A stretch of 64,000 nt of DNA from Plotosus lineatus (lineage: Eukaryota > Chordata > Actinopteri > Siluriformes > Plotosidae), in assembly GCA_024760905.1 (NCBI GenBank), contig CM045735.1, positions 31,085,749 to 31,149,748 of the forward strand, given 5' to 3'. Below are positions 34,198 through 47,135 of this stretch, in pieces (the first letter of the stretch is position 1; every line of letters begins with the position of its first letter). Below the pieces are notes generated by a model. The model ran no database searches and was not told the origin of the DNA. It saw nothing but the letters and a program-made list of their open reading frames with translations. The position numbers and the translations under genes are program-made.

Positions 34198-35069
34198 TAG
34201 TGCCCTGCGTGGGGCGGGTTTCAGCCCGCAGCCCATGGGCCCCCGTGGGCACAAATTTTTGCGGGGTGGGTCAGTTTGGAACTTATGTGGGGCGGGGCAG
34301 GTTGATAATGATCCAAGTTTTGCGGGGCGGGCTGTGGGCTATGTCACGGATTCATGCGGGCTGTTGCGGGGCTAAAGAGCACTTCAACAATTTATACTGC
34401 TATATACAGATGCTCCCCGACAGAACTCTCCGCTCTGCTGGTGATTCACATCATTGCAGGCTGAGTTCTAAACAAGTTCAACGGCGCTCTTGCTCACTTG
34501 AAAGACCGGAAGTCCATATAACCCACAGCAAGTACACTACTTTCGGTTTTGAGTGCCTCACATATTGTAAGCGTTGATTGGCTGTTTTAAGCTTCATGTA
34601 AAGTGAGTCGGCTCAGCTTCATGCTATGTGACTATGGTGAAATCATATTTGGCCAAAATGTCCTACCCTGGAAAATCTGCTGGCCAAAACATCCATGGCA
34701 AAAATGTCCAGGCCAAAACATCCGTTGGCCAAAACGTCCATTCACCGTGACTCTGAAGGCAAGTACATATTGTTTCTTAACTAGTAACCATTTTTAGTGT
34801 TTTGAGTGAATTAAAGGACGAATATTAATATGTAGTTATGTTGAGCGGGCTGCGGGGCGGGTGCGGGCTCAGAATCAGAAACTCACTGCGAGGCGGGGCG
34901 GGCTGTGGGCTGAAGTATTTTGTGCGGGGCGGGCTGCGGGCCAGGTCAGAATTTCACTTGCAGGGTGGGGCAGGCTGACCAAGGGTAAATGTGTGATGCG
35001 GGCTGTGGGCCACAATTCTAATTTGTGGGGCGGGCGAGAGCTTGTGATCTTGACCCGTGCAGGGCTCTA
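34198..35069. mobile_element. hAT-type element with perfect 8-bp duplication and nested fragment
   Basis: Ends TAGTGCCCTGCGTGGGGC and CCCGTGCAGGGCTCTA, flanked by perfect 8-bp repeats GCAGATAC (34190-34197, 35070-35077). Both end regions repeat GGGGCGGGCTG-type motifs. From 34407 it carries a piece of the CAGACGCTCCCCGAC family (related to 46641-47135). At 34650-34740 there is a short degenerate array of GGCCAAAACATCC units. Confidence 0.82.
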
Positions 35070-35077
35070 GCAGATAC

Positions 35078-35910
35078 AACTTGTGTTCACATCAAAACAT
35101 GAGGAATTTCATCTCTGTAACTGCTCCGCCTCCCCTTTTAATTTAATTTAAACGGTGTCTAAAGTTTACATGCAATAACAAAACAAAAACCAAAACATTT
35201 TGTTGATTGGAGAGGTCAAATTAGACTGGGCGGAAAGCACTGAGCTGACAGGAAGGCTGTGGTAACTCAAATAATCCCTCTTTACAGCTGCGGTGAGTAG
35301 AAAAGCATCTCCGTGTATGCATGTACAGTATGGTGAACCTCAAGGCTGTCAGACTGCAACATGAGCAGTAGTTAGAGGTTACAACGCCAAGAGAAAAGTA
35401 AACCATAAACTGATTTAAGGGTTGGGATGGCTCCTGACATCATAGTTGTATGCTGTATACATTTTAAATTATTTCATCACATCTTTGGACATGCACTGAT
35501 AACAGGTGTGGCAACAGCCGAGTCATATTCGATGAGTGAGTGGAATATTCTATCCACATTCGCTGGATTGGATGAGATGAAGTGGTTTTATTAATATAAT
35601 TAAAATCTTAAACGTTAAAAACAGTGTTTGCATTAAATACTTGGCTGTCACAATAACTTTTTTAGAGCATATACTCTCCCGGAAGCGATCACGATTAACA
35701 AAACTAATATCATTTTATTAAAGGAAAGACATTTTGTACAAATTTTGTTTTCTGGTGAACTAAAATCTGTTGTTTCCCACTCCATCCCTCCTTCCCGTGG
35801 CAGAGAGACAGTAGAGTGCAGAGAAAATAAGCTGCAGCAGAATCAGAAAAAATGTTCTCAGCAAGGCTTCTTATGTAAAGGAAGCAAAAACATGTTAATT
35901 ATTTATTATT

Positions 35911-35964
<54 letters not shown>

Positions 35965-37312
35965 GCATGTGATTTTTCCACGAATTCACAGAATTCTGAT
36001 TTTTTTTTTTTTCATTGGCCCACTTTAAAAAAAAAAATCAATTTTTTCATGCCGTATGTCAAAATAACCTTTCCCACTTTTATTCTGTTCCGAGTTTTGC
36101 ATAAAATGACCTCTCTTGAAACGTTACTGCTGATTGGCTGATGGCTTTCTAATAGCCAATCGCTGATGTTGAAACATGTACGTAGACATTCGCTCCACTT
36201 CCGTCCGATCTGTTGAGCTATCGAAACCTTGTCGGTGATCCAGAGAAAAGATTCTGTTCGAATCAAAGAAATAGACAAAGTCGTGAAAAATAAGTTAAGG
36301 TGGGAATGGATGGAAAAAGAAACCGTAGCATTCAATTGCCAGAACATTTGGTGTTCAAGCGAAGATTCCAGAACCCTACAGACTTAAACCTTTGTTTGCC
36401 GTTCGACCAGAAACTTCCGTGCAAATAAAAGACCCAGTGAAATAACCAGTTCCTTTCGCCGATCCAGTAGTTAATTTTGAGGTATGTTTGAGAATTTTCT
36501 TGTCAAGTTTCCGATTATATTTTTCAAATGATTGTGAATGCAGTGAATGAAGTGATCTGAATCAAATGAGCTGACTCTATGGTCACTGAACCATTTTTCT
36601 GCTGTTAGAATAAATAAATTATTGCCGCATTAACGCATCAGTTTTTCGTAATTACCTTATGTAAATAGGCATTGTTATTCAATCTTTCTGAACAGCAGCA
36701 GGAGTGTGTGCTCGTGTAATTAGCTCATTAATATTGGAAATGTAAAACTATGAATCTGAGACTCGACCGAAACGCCCCAGCATCCAGAAGGACAACAAAC
36801 TTTCTAAGGCAGCCTCCAGAAGCCTTCAGGCTGCACAAAAGGAAGCAAGAAAGTGCCATGCTAAAGCACTTAAGACAAAGAAACATTAATTAAAAAAACG
36901 TCTGTCATGTATAGCATACCAAGTGTATAGTTTGTTCCCAGATTGTGTTTAAAGACAATGACTGTTGATAATCGTGTTGTGAGGCAGGACATATCTATAA
37001 GAGTGACTGTTTGCTTTGTGACTGACACTTTGATTAGTGTTGGAATCCCACATGATAAACCCACAAGTTGAGGTACAGTATGTATATGGAGATTCGAAAT
37101 TAAACTTTCTAGAGCTCTTTCAGTGTCATGAAATAGTCTTTTCCCCTTCTGTAATGCTTTAAACTTAGGAGCTTCGGGGGCTTCTTAACCTTTAGATTTT
37201 ACTTCTGATGATATTAATGCCAGATAAATGTGCTTAGCTCCAGATTTTACACTACACAGCTTGCATACAGCACATCTATAGTTTTCAACAGTCAGATGGA
37301 CATGCAACAAGG
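35078..37312. other. No gene seen; TA microsatellite and unclassified repeats
   Basis: A (TA)n tract lies at 35916-35961. From 35963 to about 36890 the sequence has an element-like look (CAGGCATGTGATTTTTCCAC start, AGCCTTCAGGCTGCACAAAA near 36823), but no termini or protein could be assigned. Confidence 0.35.
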
Positions 37313-37314
37313 TC

Positions 37315-38885
37315 AAGAGATTTTAAATAAATCTTTACACCTTTGGCTATGCCATAACATTCTAAGAATGTTGTAGGAATATTGTACAGCATGAACAGAT
37401 ATGAACAGAAAATGACCAATGTCCTTCCCGAAGAACTTGTAAAACTCTGTGGGAAATCCATCCAAGCCTGGACTTTTATTATTATACATATTTTCCAACG
37501 CTTTTGTTAATTCATCCAAAGTTAGCATGCCTTCTATTTTTTCAGCCTCTTTAATACCCAAAGATGGAAGTTCATGCTCACTAAGTAGTTCATTCAAATT
37601 TACATCTTCAAGCAAATGTTCTCTACTGGTGTACAATTTTTCATAAAAACTAGCTGCCTCCTTAACTTCCTTTACGTCAGTAACTACGGAGCCATCGCTA
37701 AGCTCTAACTGGGACATGGATTTACTCACAAAATTTATATTTTCTAAATTACAAAAGTACCTGCTGACTTTCTCCCCTTCTACAATCCATTTTATCCTTG
37801 ACCGAATCTTAACACCTGTCATCCTGTTTTCTTATGTCCTCTAGTTCCCTCCTCTTTTCTTCTAAGTCCTCTAACTTGACCTCCCCAAGATCACTGGCAC
37901 TCTCCATATCATTGATCTGTTGCATAAGTGACTTTTCCTTTTCAATATGCTCTTTCTTTTTAAAAGTAGAGTAAGATATTATTTGACCTCTTAACTCTAA
38001 TAACAGGACTTCAAAAAAATAACTAATAATCACTAATGTTAAACTCTATTTGCTCATTAGATAAACTGGATGGATCATCAGTATTCTTGGCATATTGAGA
38101 CTTCACCTTAAGAATAACCTGCTTAACTAAAGCCACATAAGATTTATCCCTTAAAAGAGAAGTATTAAACTTCCAGTAAGAATTGTGTTTCGGCATATTT
38201 TTAAAAGTTACTTTTAAATCTACCATAGAATGATCAGTTCGATAACCCGATATAATACTTGCTTGATTAACAAAAGGATACAAACTTTCTGAAACTAAAA
38301 AAATAGTCCAGTCTAGCTTGTTTTATGGGAGACTTCCGATGCCACGTAAACCATCTAACCTCTGGATTGAAGTCCCTCCAGATATGTCTCTTGCAAGAGG
38401 ATTATTAAGATTCTGATAGTTTTGTATCTCAATGCATTCATTCAAAACAAGATTCCAATCTGCTGCAAAAATATATTTTTCATTACCCATACCAACAGCC
38501 GAAGCCTTAACTTTTTCATAAAAGTCTGGAAAATCCTGATTGGGGCCATAAATATTGACAAAGTTAATCTCTTCTCAGCAATCGTAATGTCCAATATGAG
38601 CAAATTGCCATTATCATCCGCATAATGCTTGTGGATCTTATAATCAACATTTTTATTGAAAAGAACAGCAACACCCCTAGATTGACTATTCGAATTAAAT
38701 ATACAGTCAAGACCCCACTGAGCTCGACTGATAGGTTATTTATCCACATTAAAATGTGTATCCTGAAGGAGATATGTTGAGTAAGATTTGGAGCAAAGAT
38801 AATTAAAAACATCCTTTCTCTTTTCATAATCTTGCAGTCCTCTACAGTTTACTGAGCATCAGCTGAAACCCAAATCAGCCACTAT
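37315..38885 (-). pseudogene. L1-clade LINE fragment (endonuclease to early reverse transcriptase)
   Basis: Minus-strand pieces in different frames follow the L1 order: NCRGLQDYEKRKDVFNYL and LLQDTHF (about 38850-38770), GVAVLFNKN (38680), the endonuclease end SGYRTDHSMVDLK (about 38240-38205), then the linker RSRIKWIVEGEKVSRYFCNL (37806-37747) and the reverse transcriptase start NNKSPGLDGFPTEFYKFF (about 37475). It stops before the FADD box, so it is truncated as well as frameshifted. Called L1-clade from the HSMV and LDGFPTEFYK motifs. Confidence 0.8.
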
Positions 38886-39979
38886 CCCAATAACAGATGA
38901 CACTTAATGAGACCATAAGGGAGATAACACATTCATACTTTCCAAACATCCTGACAGCTACACAAACATTTAAGATGAACTCTAATATAAAAACGCCCAT
39001 CTACACAAAATTCTAACTTCCAAGTAGGCACCAAACATAAGGAAAGGCCACCCGATGGCAACAAAACAAAAAAGCACCAACCTCAACAGTGAACACATAA
39101 GGAATCTGTTGTAATCATTTCCAGGCAATCCTTACAAATGGTCTGAATTGGAGTAAACAAAAATAAAAAAGAACCACTGAAAACAAGTATTTAAATATAA
39201 ATGCCTTTCAAGTCAGCACATCGAGAGACATTACCGAGCAACTATCATCAAAAATCATGCTAGCCATTTCGCTAAGTTAAATAAATTCTGATAAGCAAAT
39301 TAAATTCCTATATTCACCACTATGTATAGTTCAATTACATGGTGTGGAAATTTATGAGCAATAATACAAAAAGTCACCCTTCGTTAAGAAAAAGAAAAAA
39401 GAAATCGGGCGAAATTCTTATTAATCAAGTGCACATAAAACACAAGTTGGATCTACACGTCCACACATAATCCGGAAAACTCTTAACATATACAGACACT
39501 CCCCGACTAACGTTCATCTGTTTTAAGTTTTTTTGTTGTTTTTTTTTTTAATTTATGTTTTTAAAAAAAATAAATAAAAAACTTAGACGTACCTATGTAG
39601 TACGCTGACGTAATGACGCTGCGTCCATTGTTTACAATGACATGGCCCTCCTTCCCAGTTCAATTTTATATACATATTGTTAGTGCATATGCCCCACAGG
39701 CCGGATGTGAGCTAGAAGAGAAGGAGAGATTCTGGAGTGAGTTTGATGAAGTGATGCAGAGTACCCCCAGAGGTGAAAGAGTGGTCATTGGGGCAGACTT
39801 CAATGGACATGTTGGTGCAGGAAACGGAGGGGACGAGGAAGTGATGGGCAGGTTTGGTATCCAGGACAGGAACGCAGGTCAGATGTTGATAGATTTTGCA
39901 AAAAGGATGGAAATGGCTGTGGTGAATACTTTCTTCCAGAAGAGACAGGAGCATAGGGCGACTTATAAAAGCGGAGATA

Positions 39980-40466
39980 CCGTGTTTCCCCGAAAATAAG
40001 ACAGGGCTTATATTAATTTTCCTACCAAAATATGATACTAGGGCTTATTTTTAGGTGATGATGTATTTTACATTTTTTTCTATTACATGTCTTATAATAT
40101 ATCTTTGTCTTTATATATTCTTATTTCGTTATATTTCTTTATTTTTTTAAATATTTTAATATCGAGCGATTTTAGCAATTTTTATGGACGCAAGTGTTTG
40201 TCCTCGTCTTAAAGCAACCGCTGCCGTCATCGACTGAGCCTCAACGCGCAAGGATTGATGCTTTGAGAGCGTACCCTAGGTAAAGCTGCCTAATAGAGGA
40301 GTCAGCGCTTTCACCTCGAGCCCTAGATTGAGTGAGTAGCAGGCCAATGAATTGCTGCCGCTCTCAACTAGGGCTTATTTTAAGGGGAGGGCCTATATTA
40401 AAATCATCTTGTAAAATCACGCTAGGTCTTATTTTATGGTTAGGTCTTATTTTCAGGGAAACACGG
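39980..40466. mobile_element. MITE with CCGTGTTTCCC ends inside RTE copy B
   Basis: The ends CCGTGTTTCCCCGAAAATAA and TTATTTTCAGGGAAACACGG are inverted repeats, and TA is duplicated on both sides (39978-39979, 40467-40468). Comparison with the uninterrupted RTE copy A (AAAGCGGAGGTAAGAGCAC on its sense strand) shows exactly the empty site. The TA duplication places it in the Tc1/mariner superfamily. Confidence 0.92.
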
Positions 40467-42224
40467 TAGGAGCACACAAGTAGACTACATCTTGTGCAGG
40501 CGATGTAATTTAAAGGAAGTCAGTGACTGCAAAGTAGTAGTGGGTGAGAGTGTTGCCAAACAGCATAGGATGGTGGTGTGCAGGATGATGCTGATGGTGA
40601 GGAAGGTGAAGAAGGCAAAGGCTGAGCAGAAGACAAAGTGGTGGAAGCTGAAAAAGGAAGAGTGTCGGGTTGTCTTCAAGGAGGAGTTGAAACAAGCTTA
40701 GGGTGGTCAGGAAGTGCTTCCAGATGACTGGACAACTACAGCTAATGTGAACAGGGAGACAGGTAGGAGAATACTTGGTGTGTCATCTGGAAGGAGAGTT
40801 GATAAGGAGACTTTGGTGGTGGAATGATGAAGTGCAGGAGTGTGTACAAAGGAGGAGGTTAGCAAAGAAGAAGTGGGACATTGAGAGGACCGAAGAGAGT
40901 AAACAGGAGTACAGAGAGACACAGCGTAAGGCGAAGGTAGCGGTGTCAAAGGCCAAACAGAGGGCGTATGATGACTTGTATGCTCGGTTGGAAAGTAAAG
41001 AGGGAGAAAATGATTTATACAGGTTGGCACAGCAGAGATGGGAAGGACGTGCAGCAAGTTAGAGTGATTAAGGACAGAGAGGGAAATGTATTGACTGATG
41101 ACAGAAGTGTGCTGGGAAGATGGAAAGAGTACATTGAAGAGCTGATGAATGAGGAAAATGAGAGAAAAAGTGACTGTTGAGGACCAGGAAGTAGCAAAGA
41201 TCAGTAAGGGTGAAGTGAGGAGGGCATTGAAGAGGATGAAGAATGGAAAGGCAGTTGGTCCTGATGACATACTGGTGGAGATATGGAAGTGTCTAGGAGA
41301 GGTAGCAGTAGATTTCCTGACAAGAACATTCAACAAGGTCTTAGAGAGTGAGAGGATGCCAGAGGAATGGAGAAGTGTGATGGTGCCCATTTTTAAGAAC
41401 AAGGGAGACGTGCAGAGTTGCGGCAACTACAGAGGGATAAAGTTGATGAGCCATACAATGAAGTTATGGGAAAGAATAGTGTAAGCTAGACTAAGGGCAG
41501 AGGTCAGCATTTGTGAACAACAGTTTGGTTTCATGCCAAGAAACAGCACCACAGATTCAGTATTTGCTTTGAGGATGTTAATAGAGAAGTACAGAGAAGG
41601 TCAAAAGGAGCTGCATTGTGCCTTTGTGGATCTGGAGAAAGCATATGACAGGGTGCCGAGAGAGGAACTGTGGTATTCCATGAAGACGTCTGGAGTGGTA
41701 GAAGTATGTCAGAGTGGTGCAGGACATGTATGAGAGATGTAACACAGTGGTGAGGTGTGCTGTCGGTGTGACAGAGGAGTTCAAGGTGGAGCTGGGACTG
41801 CATCAAGGGTCAGCTCTCAGCCCCTTCTTGCTTGCGATGGTGATGGACAGACTGACAGACGAGGTTGGACAAAAGATTCCCCATGGACTATGTTTGCAGA
41901 TGACATTGTGATCTGTAGTGAGAGCAGAGAACAAGTGCAGGAAAATCTAGAGAGGTGGAGGTATGCCCTGGAAAGGAGGGGAATGAAGATTAGCCTCAGT
42001 AAGACAGAATACATGTGTATGAATGACAAGGACCCAAGGGGAACGGTGAGGTTACAGGGAGCAGAGATAAGAAAGGTGGAGGATTTTAAGTACTTAGGCT
42101 CAACAATCCAGAGCAGTGGAGAGTGTGGAAAAGAGGTGAATAACCGTGTGCAGGCAGGTTGGAATGTTTGGAGAAAAGTGTCCGGTGTGATGTGTGATAG
42201 GAGGGTATTGGCAGGAATGGAAAA

Positions 42225-42611
42225 GTGTACAAGACGGTGTTGAGGCCAGCAATGTTGTATGGTTTAGAAACAGTGGCTCTGGGGAAAAGACAGGAGGCAG
42301 AGCTGGAGGTAGCAGAGAAGAAAATGTTGAGGTTCTCTTTGGGAGTAACGAGGATGGATAAGATCAGGAATGAGCACATCAGAGGGACAGCACATGTAAG
42401 ACGTTTTGGAGACAAAGTCAGAGAGGCTAGATTGAGATGGTTTGGACATGTTCAGAGGAGGGATAGTGAGTATATTGATAGGATGCTGAGGCTGGAACTA
42501 CCAGGCAGAAGGCCTAGAGGAAGACCAAAGAGACGATTCATGGATGTGGTGAAGGAGGACATGAAGGTAGTTGGTGTAAGAGAAGAAGATGCAAAAGATA
42601 GGGTGAGATAG
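42225..42611 (+). pseudogene. RTE LINE C-terminal ORF piece (copy B)
   Basis: 129-codon open piece with VLRPAMLYGLETVALGKRQE and GHVQRRDSEYIDR. Earlier pieces (41149-41484, 41755-42243) are in other frames. Confidence 0.8.
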
Positions 42612-42845
42612 AGGCAGATGATTCGGTGTGGCGACCCCTGAAGGGAAAGGCTGAAAGGAGAAGATTTTACAATGTTATGTTTATAATAATTGATTTAGGG
42701 GTGTTTTATGAGTACGGTAATGGTATTTATGGATGTATAGTACAGTATGAGCGTCATACACGTCACTGTAACAACTTACATTCACTTTCAATTTATGTAC
42801 GGCTGTCCGGAACCAATTAAAAACGTAAGTCAGGGAGCGTCTGTA

Positions 42846-45249
42846 CTAGTATATCCAAACAAATGTCGCTGACTAGACACTAAGCTAGGTAGGCTAGTCC
42901 ACAGAAATATCCAAGTGGAATCAAGGCATGTCGTGTTCATAGAAACTAAACACATGGTTCTTCATCCTCTGCAAGTGACCTCCATGGATTCTGTTGATCT
43001 TGTGATGGTAGACTTTCTAAATCTGGTGTCTCTCAGGTTGTTGTTGTTTTAGTAATTTTATCATTTTTATTATAGCATAATGTCAGTATTGTGTCTTACT
43101 ATCTGAGTCTTGAGCTGAGTTATTCCCGAGGTACTCAGATTAGAGAGGATGTCGAGTTAAACATTTATCTCTGAATATATCTCCTATATCTCTGAGTTAA
43201 GATATACATCTTGTATGCTTTTCAGAGACTGGGCAATGTGTTGTGTTGCTGGGATTTTTAAATATGGAGGATCAGCAGAGAGCTTTGCAGCTTTTCTTAG
43301 GCCAGCTTTAAAAATATCTTTGTTGGTGGTAACATGGCCGGTTGGGCAGAAATTGTCCATAAAAACCCCACCTAAGCATTAACAGACAAAAATGAAAAAT
43401 ATACTGTCCAGTTGTGTTGAAAAAACACGTCTGTCCCCTATCATACACCGTACTAAAAGGTGACCAAATCAAAATCAATATCAGCCACGCCTTGTGATTG
43501 GTCAATTTCACCAGGATGGTGAAACAGCGATTCTCGTTGGCCAGTACTGTCTTAACAACAAAGGCAGAAAGCATGATGGAAGGGGACACTGATGAGGCAA
43601 AAAATTGTTCTCTGTTACTATTAAAGGTCCCAACATGAAAATAATAAATAAATTAATGTGTTTCAAATTGAGCAACACATTTGTTGACATTTTCAAACAA
43701 ATATAAATTAATTATAAACTTCCAGCAACAGCACGGCGCATGACGAAGGTATTTTATTTTGACACTATGTTAACTGCAATATTAAAAGTTGATATGTTGA
43801 AGAAACCTTGATACCTTGTTGATTACATATTAAAAGAATAAACTTTGATATTCAGTATGTTGATTTTAAATATGATATTTATTCCATTTTACTGTGTTTA
43901 CAACATCACATACATAATATAGCATGATGTATGAAAAAAAAATCCCACTAATCCCGGGTGACCAGCACAGGTAAAATAAAAATTTTCCTCCCTCCTGGTG
44001 AATCTTTTTTTTATCATGTTATTGCCAACAAAGAATTTTTTAATCCTGGCTCAAGGATTCTGCTCACCCACATGCTAATTAGCAACATGTAAAAAGGAGC
44101 TATTATGTATAATTGAGGAGTCTTGATGAGGTTTTTAAGGACAGGCATAAGCCTACGTCTCAAATAGCCAGAGTGACTTCATGGTAGACCATGATAGATT
44201 TTTTTTTAGCCATCTGGGGAGTCACTGGTCAACCGGTAAGAGCCAGAGAGCTACCTTGCTTTTCGGGAGGATGTGGCTCCCATTGTTTTGATTTTTTTAT
44301 TTAAAGTTGGGTTTAATTGCTGTGACCCTGCATACATATCTTGCTTAATGTATCATAGATTTCCCTGGAGGTAAAAATATATTGAAAACAATGGAAGACA
44401 TGACCGCTGTGATGTATGCACAGAATGCTTACACTTAGAGTCATAAATTCATTAGTATCATGACTTGATTTTTTTTGTATGTTATAGGCCTGTATAAGGC
44501 ATTTTATGATGTTACCCATTAGAAAGGTGGGAGCTTACTGAATAAAACGGTGAAAATCACAGCAAAATTGGATGCCTGCATGCGAAGATTACAAAAGAAG
44601 CCATTTTTAGTGTATAAATAACAAAGAGTAGATGTTGCAAGCAGAAATAAAATACACTGATCTGGAGTCTTAAGTAAAACTTTTATATTTGCAAAATGTT
44701 AAACTGATTTTTTTTAATTTGTATTAACCATACAATATAAATGATGGGCTTTAGAAATGGGCTTTTAACAAAAAATATTTTTAAGTGAGAAAATGTAAGG
44801 TTATGTATTGGTATATGAAAATAATTTTAAATCCTTCTCTCTGATAATAGAAAAAAATTGTACAGAATAAAGAATACAGTAGTGAAAGCAAATGGTACTT
44901 CATCTGGTCAATAAAAAACAAAAACTGTTCCATTTTAAGAAGTATATATACTAGTGCCAAAAGAGGAAATATTGTGTTGTGTCCGTAACCTGACCCATGC
45001 AGGCTATTCCATGTGGTTTATAAATCTGAAAATACTCTAGTTTGATATGCCTCGTAGTAGCTACTTATTATACTAAAGCTGCTCAGTCAAAGTTTAAATA
45101 ATCATTGTACAAATTAGCCCCTAATATATAGTGTTCTTGACACTATTACATTAATAAAACTGTTCTCCATAATTGTTAAGGCTTCATTTGTGGCAGTTAT
45201 ATAAAGTTTTATAAAGTTCTTTAATTTACAGAAAAAACATAATTAAGAA
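42846..45249. other. No gene seen
   Basis: About 2.4 kb of AT-rich sequence with short frames only. No terminal repeats, RNA genes or protein domains were recognised. Confidence 0.4.
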
Positions 45250-45729
45250 TACAGGGATCCCTCGCTACTTCGCGCTTCAATTAATGCAGCTTCAGTGCAT
45301 CGTGTTTTTTTTGTTTGGTTTTTTTTTTTTTTTTATATTCATCGAAATAAAAAATAAGGAAATTAAGGAAGAATAGGGGGAAAGGTTAAGGGAAATGCCA
45401 CAAAAACAAGGCCAATTAGGCAAAAAAAAAAAAAAAATCCTCTTTTTTACGAAAACAACCTCTTTTTACAAAAGCTACAAAAGCACCATTCAAAAATTCA
45501 AATGCGCCATTAAAACATTCAAACAATGCGCGAGTTGCTCTCTCATTGGGTGTCCCCCAACATCCTGCCTTGCTGACCTCACATTGGCCAGGAGGTAGCT
45601 GATCTGTACCTATACTTCCTGCTTGTCACTTCCTGTTTGTTCGTGAAGGAGAGTTGAACAGGACTGTTGGCTCATGAGTTTTTTGAGACTGATCATTGCA
45701 GTGTTATATTTCGTTATCCATCATAGACC

Positions 45730-46063
45730 CCAAGAAAGTGATTCCCAGTGACACCGAAAAGAAGAAGCGGGCTCCGTTACCAATCGAAGTGAAGCTGGAG
45801 ATGATAAAAAAAAAAAAACGAAAGTGGGATGCGGTTGAGCGAAATCGCAAAGGAGTATGACCGAAACCCCTTTACAATCGGGATGATATTGAAGCAGAAG
45901 GAGACTTTAAAAGCGGAGATACAGTGACGGAGGCGATTATTTCGGAAAAAGCAACCGCCATATTTAAGGATCTCGTGAAGGAGGGTGAGGGTTCTTCAGA
46001 CCAACAATCCCCGGACTTCAAAGCGTCGCATGGGTGGTTCGAGAGATTTAAAAAAAAATGTAA
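45730..46063 (+). pseudogene. pogo/Tigger transposase N-terminal remnant
   Basis: In two frames it reads PSDTEKKKRAPLPIEVKLEM, typical of the CENP-B-like helix-turn-helix start of Tigger transposases, then (45924 onward) TEAIISEKATAIFKDLVKEG and DFKASHGWFERFKKK, the second DNA-binding domain. An A-run frameshift (near 45810), an in-frame stop and loss of everything after WFERFKKK (no DDE domain) make it a fossil. The flanking sequence to 46274 (end TAGAGGGACGTCTG, TA at 46275-46276) matches the termini of the 6904-8292 element. Confidence 0.75.
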
Positions 46064-46291
46064 ATCATTTTCTTTTACTTTTAACACATATTTCATACAT
46101 ATTTCATACACAATTGGTATACTTTTATAATTTTTAAAGGGTTTATGGGGTACTATTGGGAGCCTTGGAACGAAATCACGTGTTTTACATGTAAAATGCA
46201 CCTCTACTTACGAAAACTCCAGGTTACGAAAAAGGCACTGGAACGGATTAATTTCGTAAGTAGAGGGACGTCTGTACTTATATTTTTGTCA

Positions 46292-46301
46292 GGTGCGTGT
46301 C

Positions 46302-46337
<36 letters not shown>
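46292..46337 (+). repeat. (TG)n microsatellite
   Basis: Short uninterrupted TG tract inside the 45252-46556 element. Confidence 0.9.
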
Positions 46338-46340
<3 letters not shown>

Positions 46341-46640
46341 TTGTATTTTATTTACATCTTATGCATTATTTTTTTTAATGTTTAATTGTTATTATAAGCA
46401 TTTATGGCATTGAATATGTATATTTTATGTATTCTTATATACACATATACGTGTACCTATATGTCAGTCGGGGGTTGGGGTTTGATCCTACCGCGGATTT
46501 CAGTTATCGTTGGGGGATCTCTGTCCCAATTAACTGAGGAAAGTGAGGGATCCCTGTATGTATTTTCCTTGTACATAGTCCTGTGTTTGTTGCCCTGCTT
46601 TTCCATGTAAAGTTGAAAAAACTGTAAGAAATTGAATTTA

Positions 46641-47135
46641 CAGACGCTCCCCGATTTACGTTTTTAATTGATTTTGGATGGCCGAACGCAAGTTGAAAGT
46701 GAACGCAAGTTGTTACAGTGACGTATGACGCTCATACTGTACTATACATCCATAAATACCATTACCGTATCTCATAAAACACCCCTAAATCAATTCTTAT
46801 GAACATAACATTGCAAAATAATATGAAATAATCTTCTTGTCCCTTTCTTTGCTTTTTCCCTTTCTCGGGAGTCGCCACAGTGAATCATCTGATTCGCACA
46901 TTTAATTTGGCAGAGGTTTTTTCGTCGGATGCCCTTCCTGTCACAACCCTTTAGCAAGGAACAGAAACACGCTGACGGCTTTGCAGCCTCAAATATATCA
47001 AATAATATCAACATTAATTTCAAATAAGTCACTTATTTATACCGAGTCACTTTACGTGACGCTTAAAACAGCCAATCAACGCTTACGATATGTGAGGCGC
47101 TCAATACCGAAAGTAGTGTACTGGCTGTGGGTTAT
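46641..47135. mobile_element. CAGACGCTCCCCGAC-family element, second copy, with nested SINE2
   Basis: The left end CAGACGCTCCCCGATTTACG follows TA (46639-46640). The sequence to about 46815 matches, inverted, the right side of the 39493-42843 element. After the SINE2 insertion, 47030-47135 matches, inverted, the fragment at 34500-34600. No right terminus was seen. Confidence 0.65.
46834..46987 (-). mobile_element. SINE2 copy 6, 5'-truncated
   Basis: Contains the SINE2 3' portion (GGGAGTCGCCACAGTGAATC to GCTGACGGCTTTGCAGCC in plus-strand reading). Imperfect AAAATAATATGAA / CAAATAATATCAA repeats flank it. Confidence 0.75.

Larger units (their letters stand above)
39670..42664 (+). mobile_element. 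RTE-clade LINE copy B, 5'-truncated, interrupted
   Basis: Starts within the endonuclease (SAYAPQAGCELEEKERF; GADFNGHVGAG at about 39797), is interrupted by a 487-bp element at 39980-40466, and resumes at AGGAGCACACAAGTAGAC. The reverse transcriptase includes GKAVGPDDI (41250), the FVDLEKAYDRVPRE region (41621-41662) and FADDIVICSESREQVQEN (41892 onward). The C-terminus has GHVQRRDSEYID and RRPRGRPKRRF. Frameshifts and stops break it, so it is inactive. Same family as copy A, opposite strand. Confidence 0.88.
39493..42843. mobile_element. CAGACGCTCCCCGAC-family DNA element hosting an RTE LINE
   Basis: The ends CAGACACTCCCCGACTAACG and AGTCAGGGAGCGTCTG are inverted repeats flanked by TA (39491-39492, 42844-42845). 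Its own sequence is only about 39493-39669 and 42665-42843; the remainder is the RTE insertion. A second copy starts at 46641 and a fragment is inside the hAT at 34407. TA flanks suggest the Tc1/mariner-pogo superfamily. Confidence 0.82.
45252..46556. mobile_element. CAGGGATCCCT-family DNA element hosting a Tigger-like insertion
   Basis: Ends CAGGGATCCCTCGCTACTTC and AAGTGAGGGATCCCTG, TA on both sides (45250-45251, 46557-46558). The family interior is interrupted by the pogo/Tigger-type sequence at about 45424-46274. Confidence 0.8.

Noticed and set aside
36012..36347. 111-codon minus-strand frame
   Set aside because: No domain and no splice context; it lies in sequence that looks element-like.
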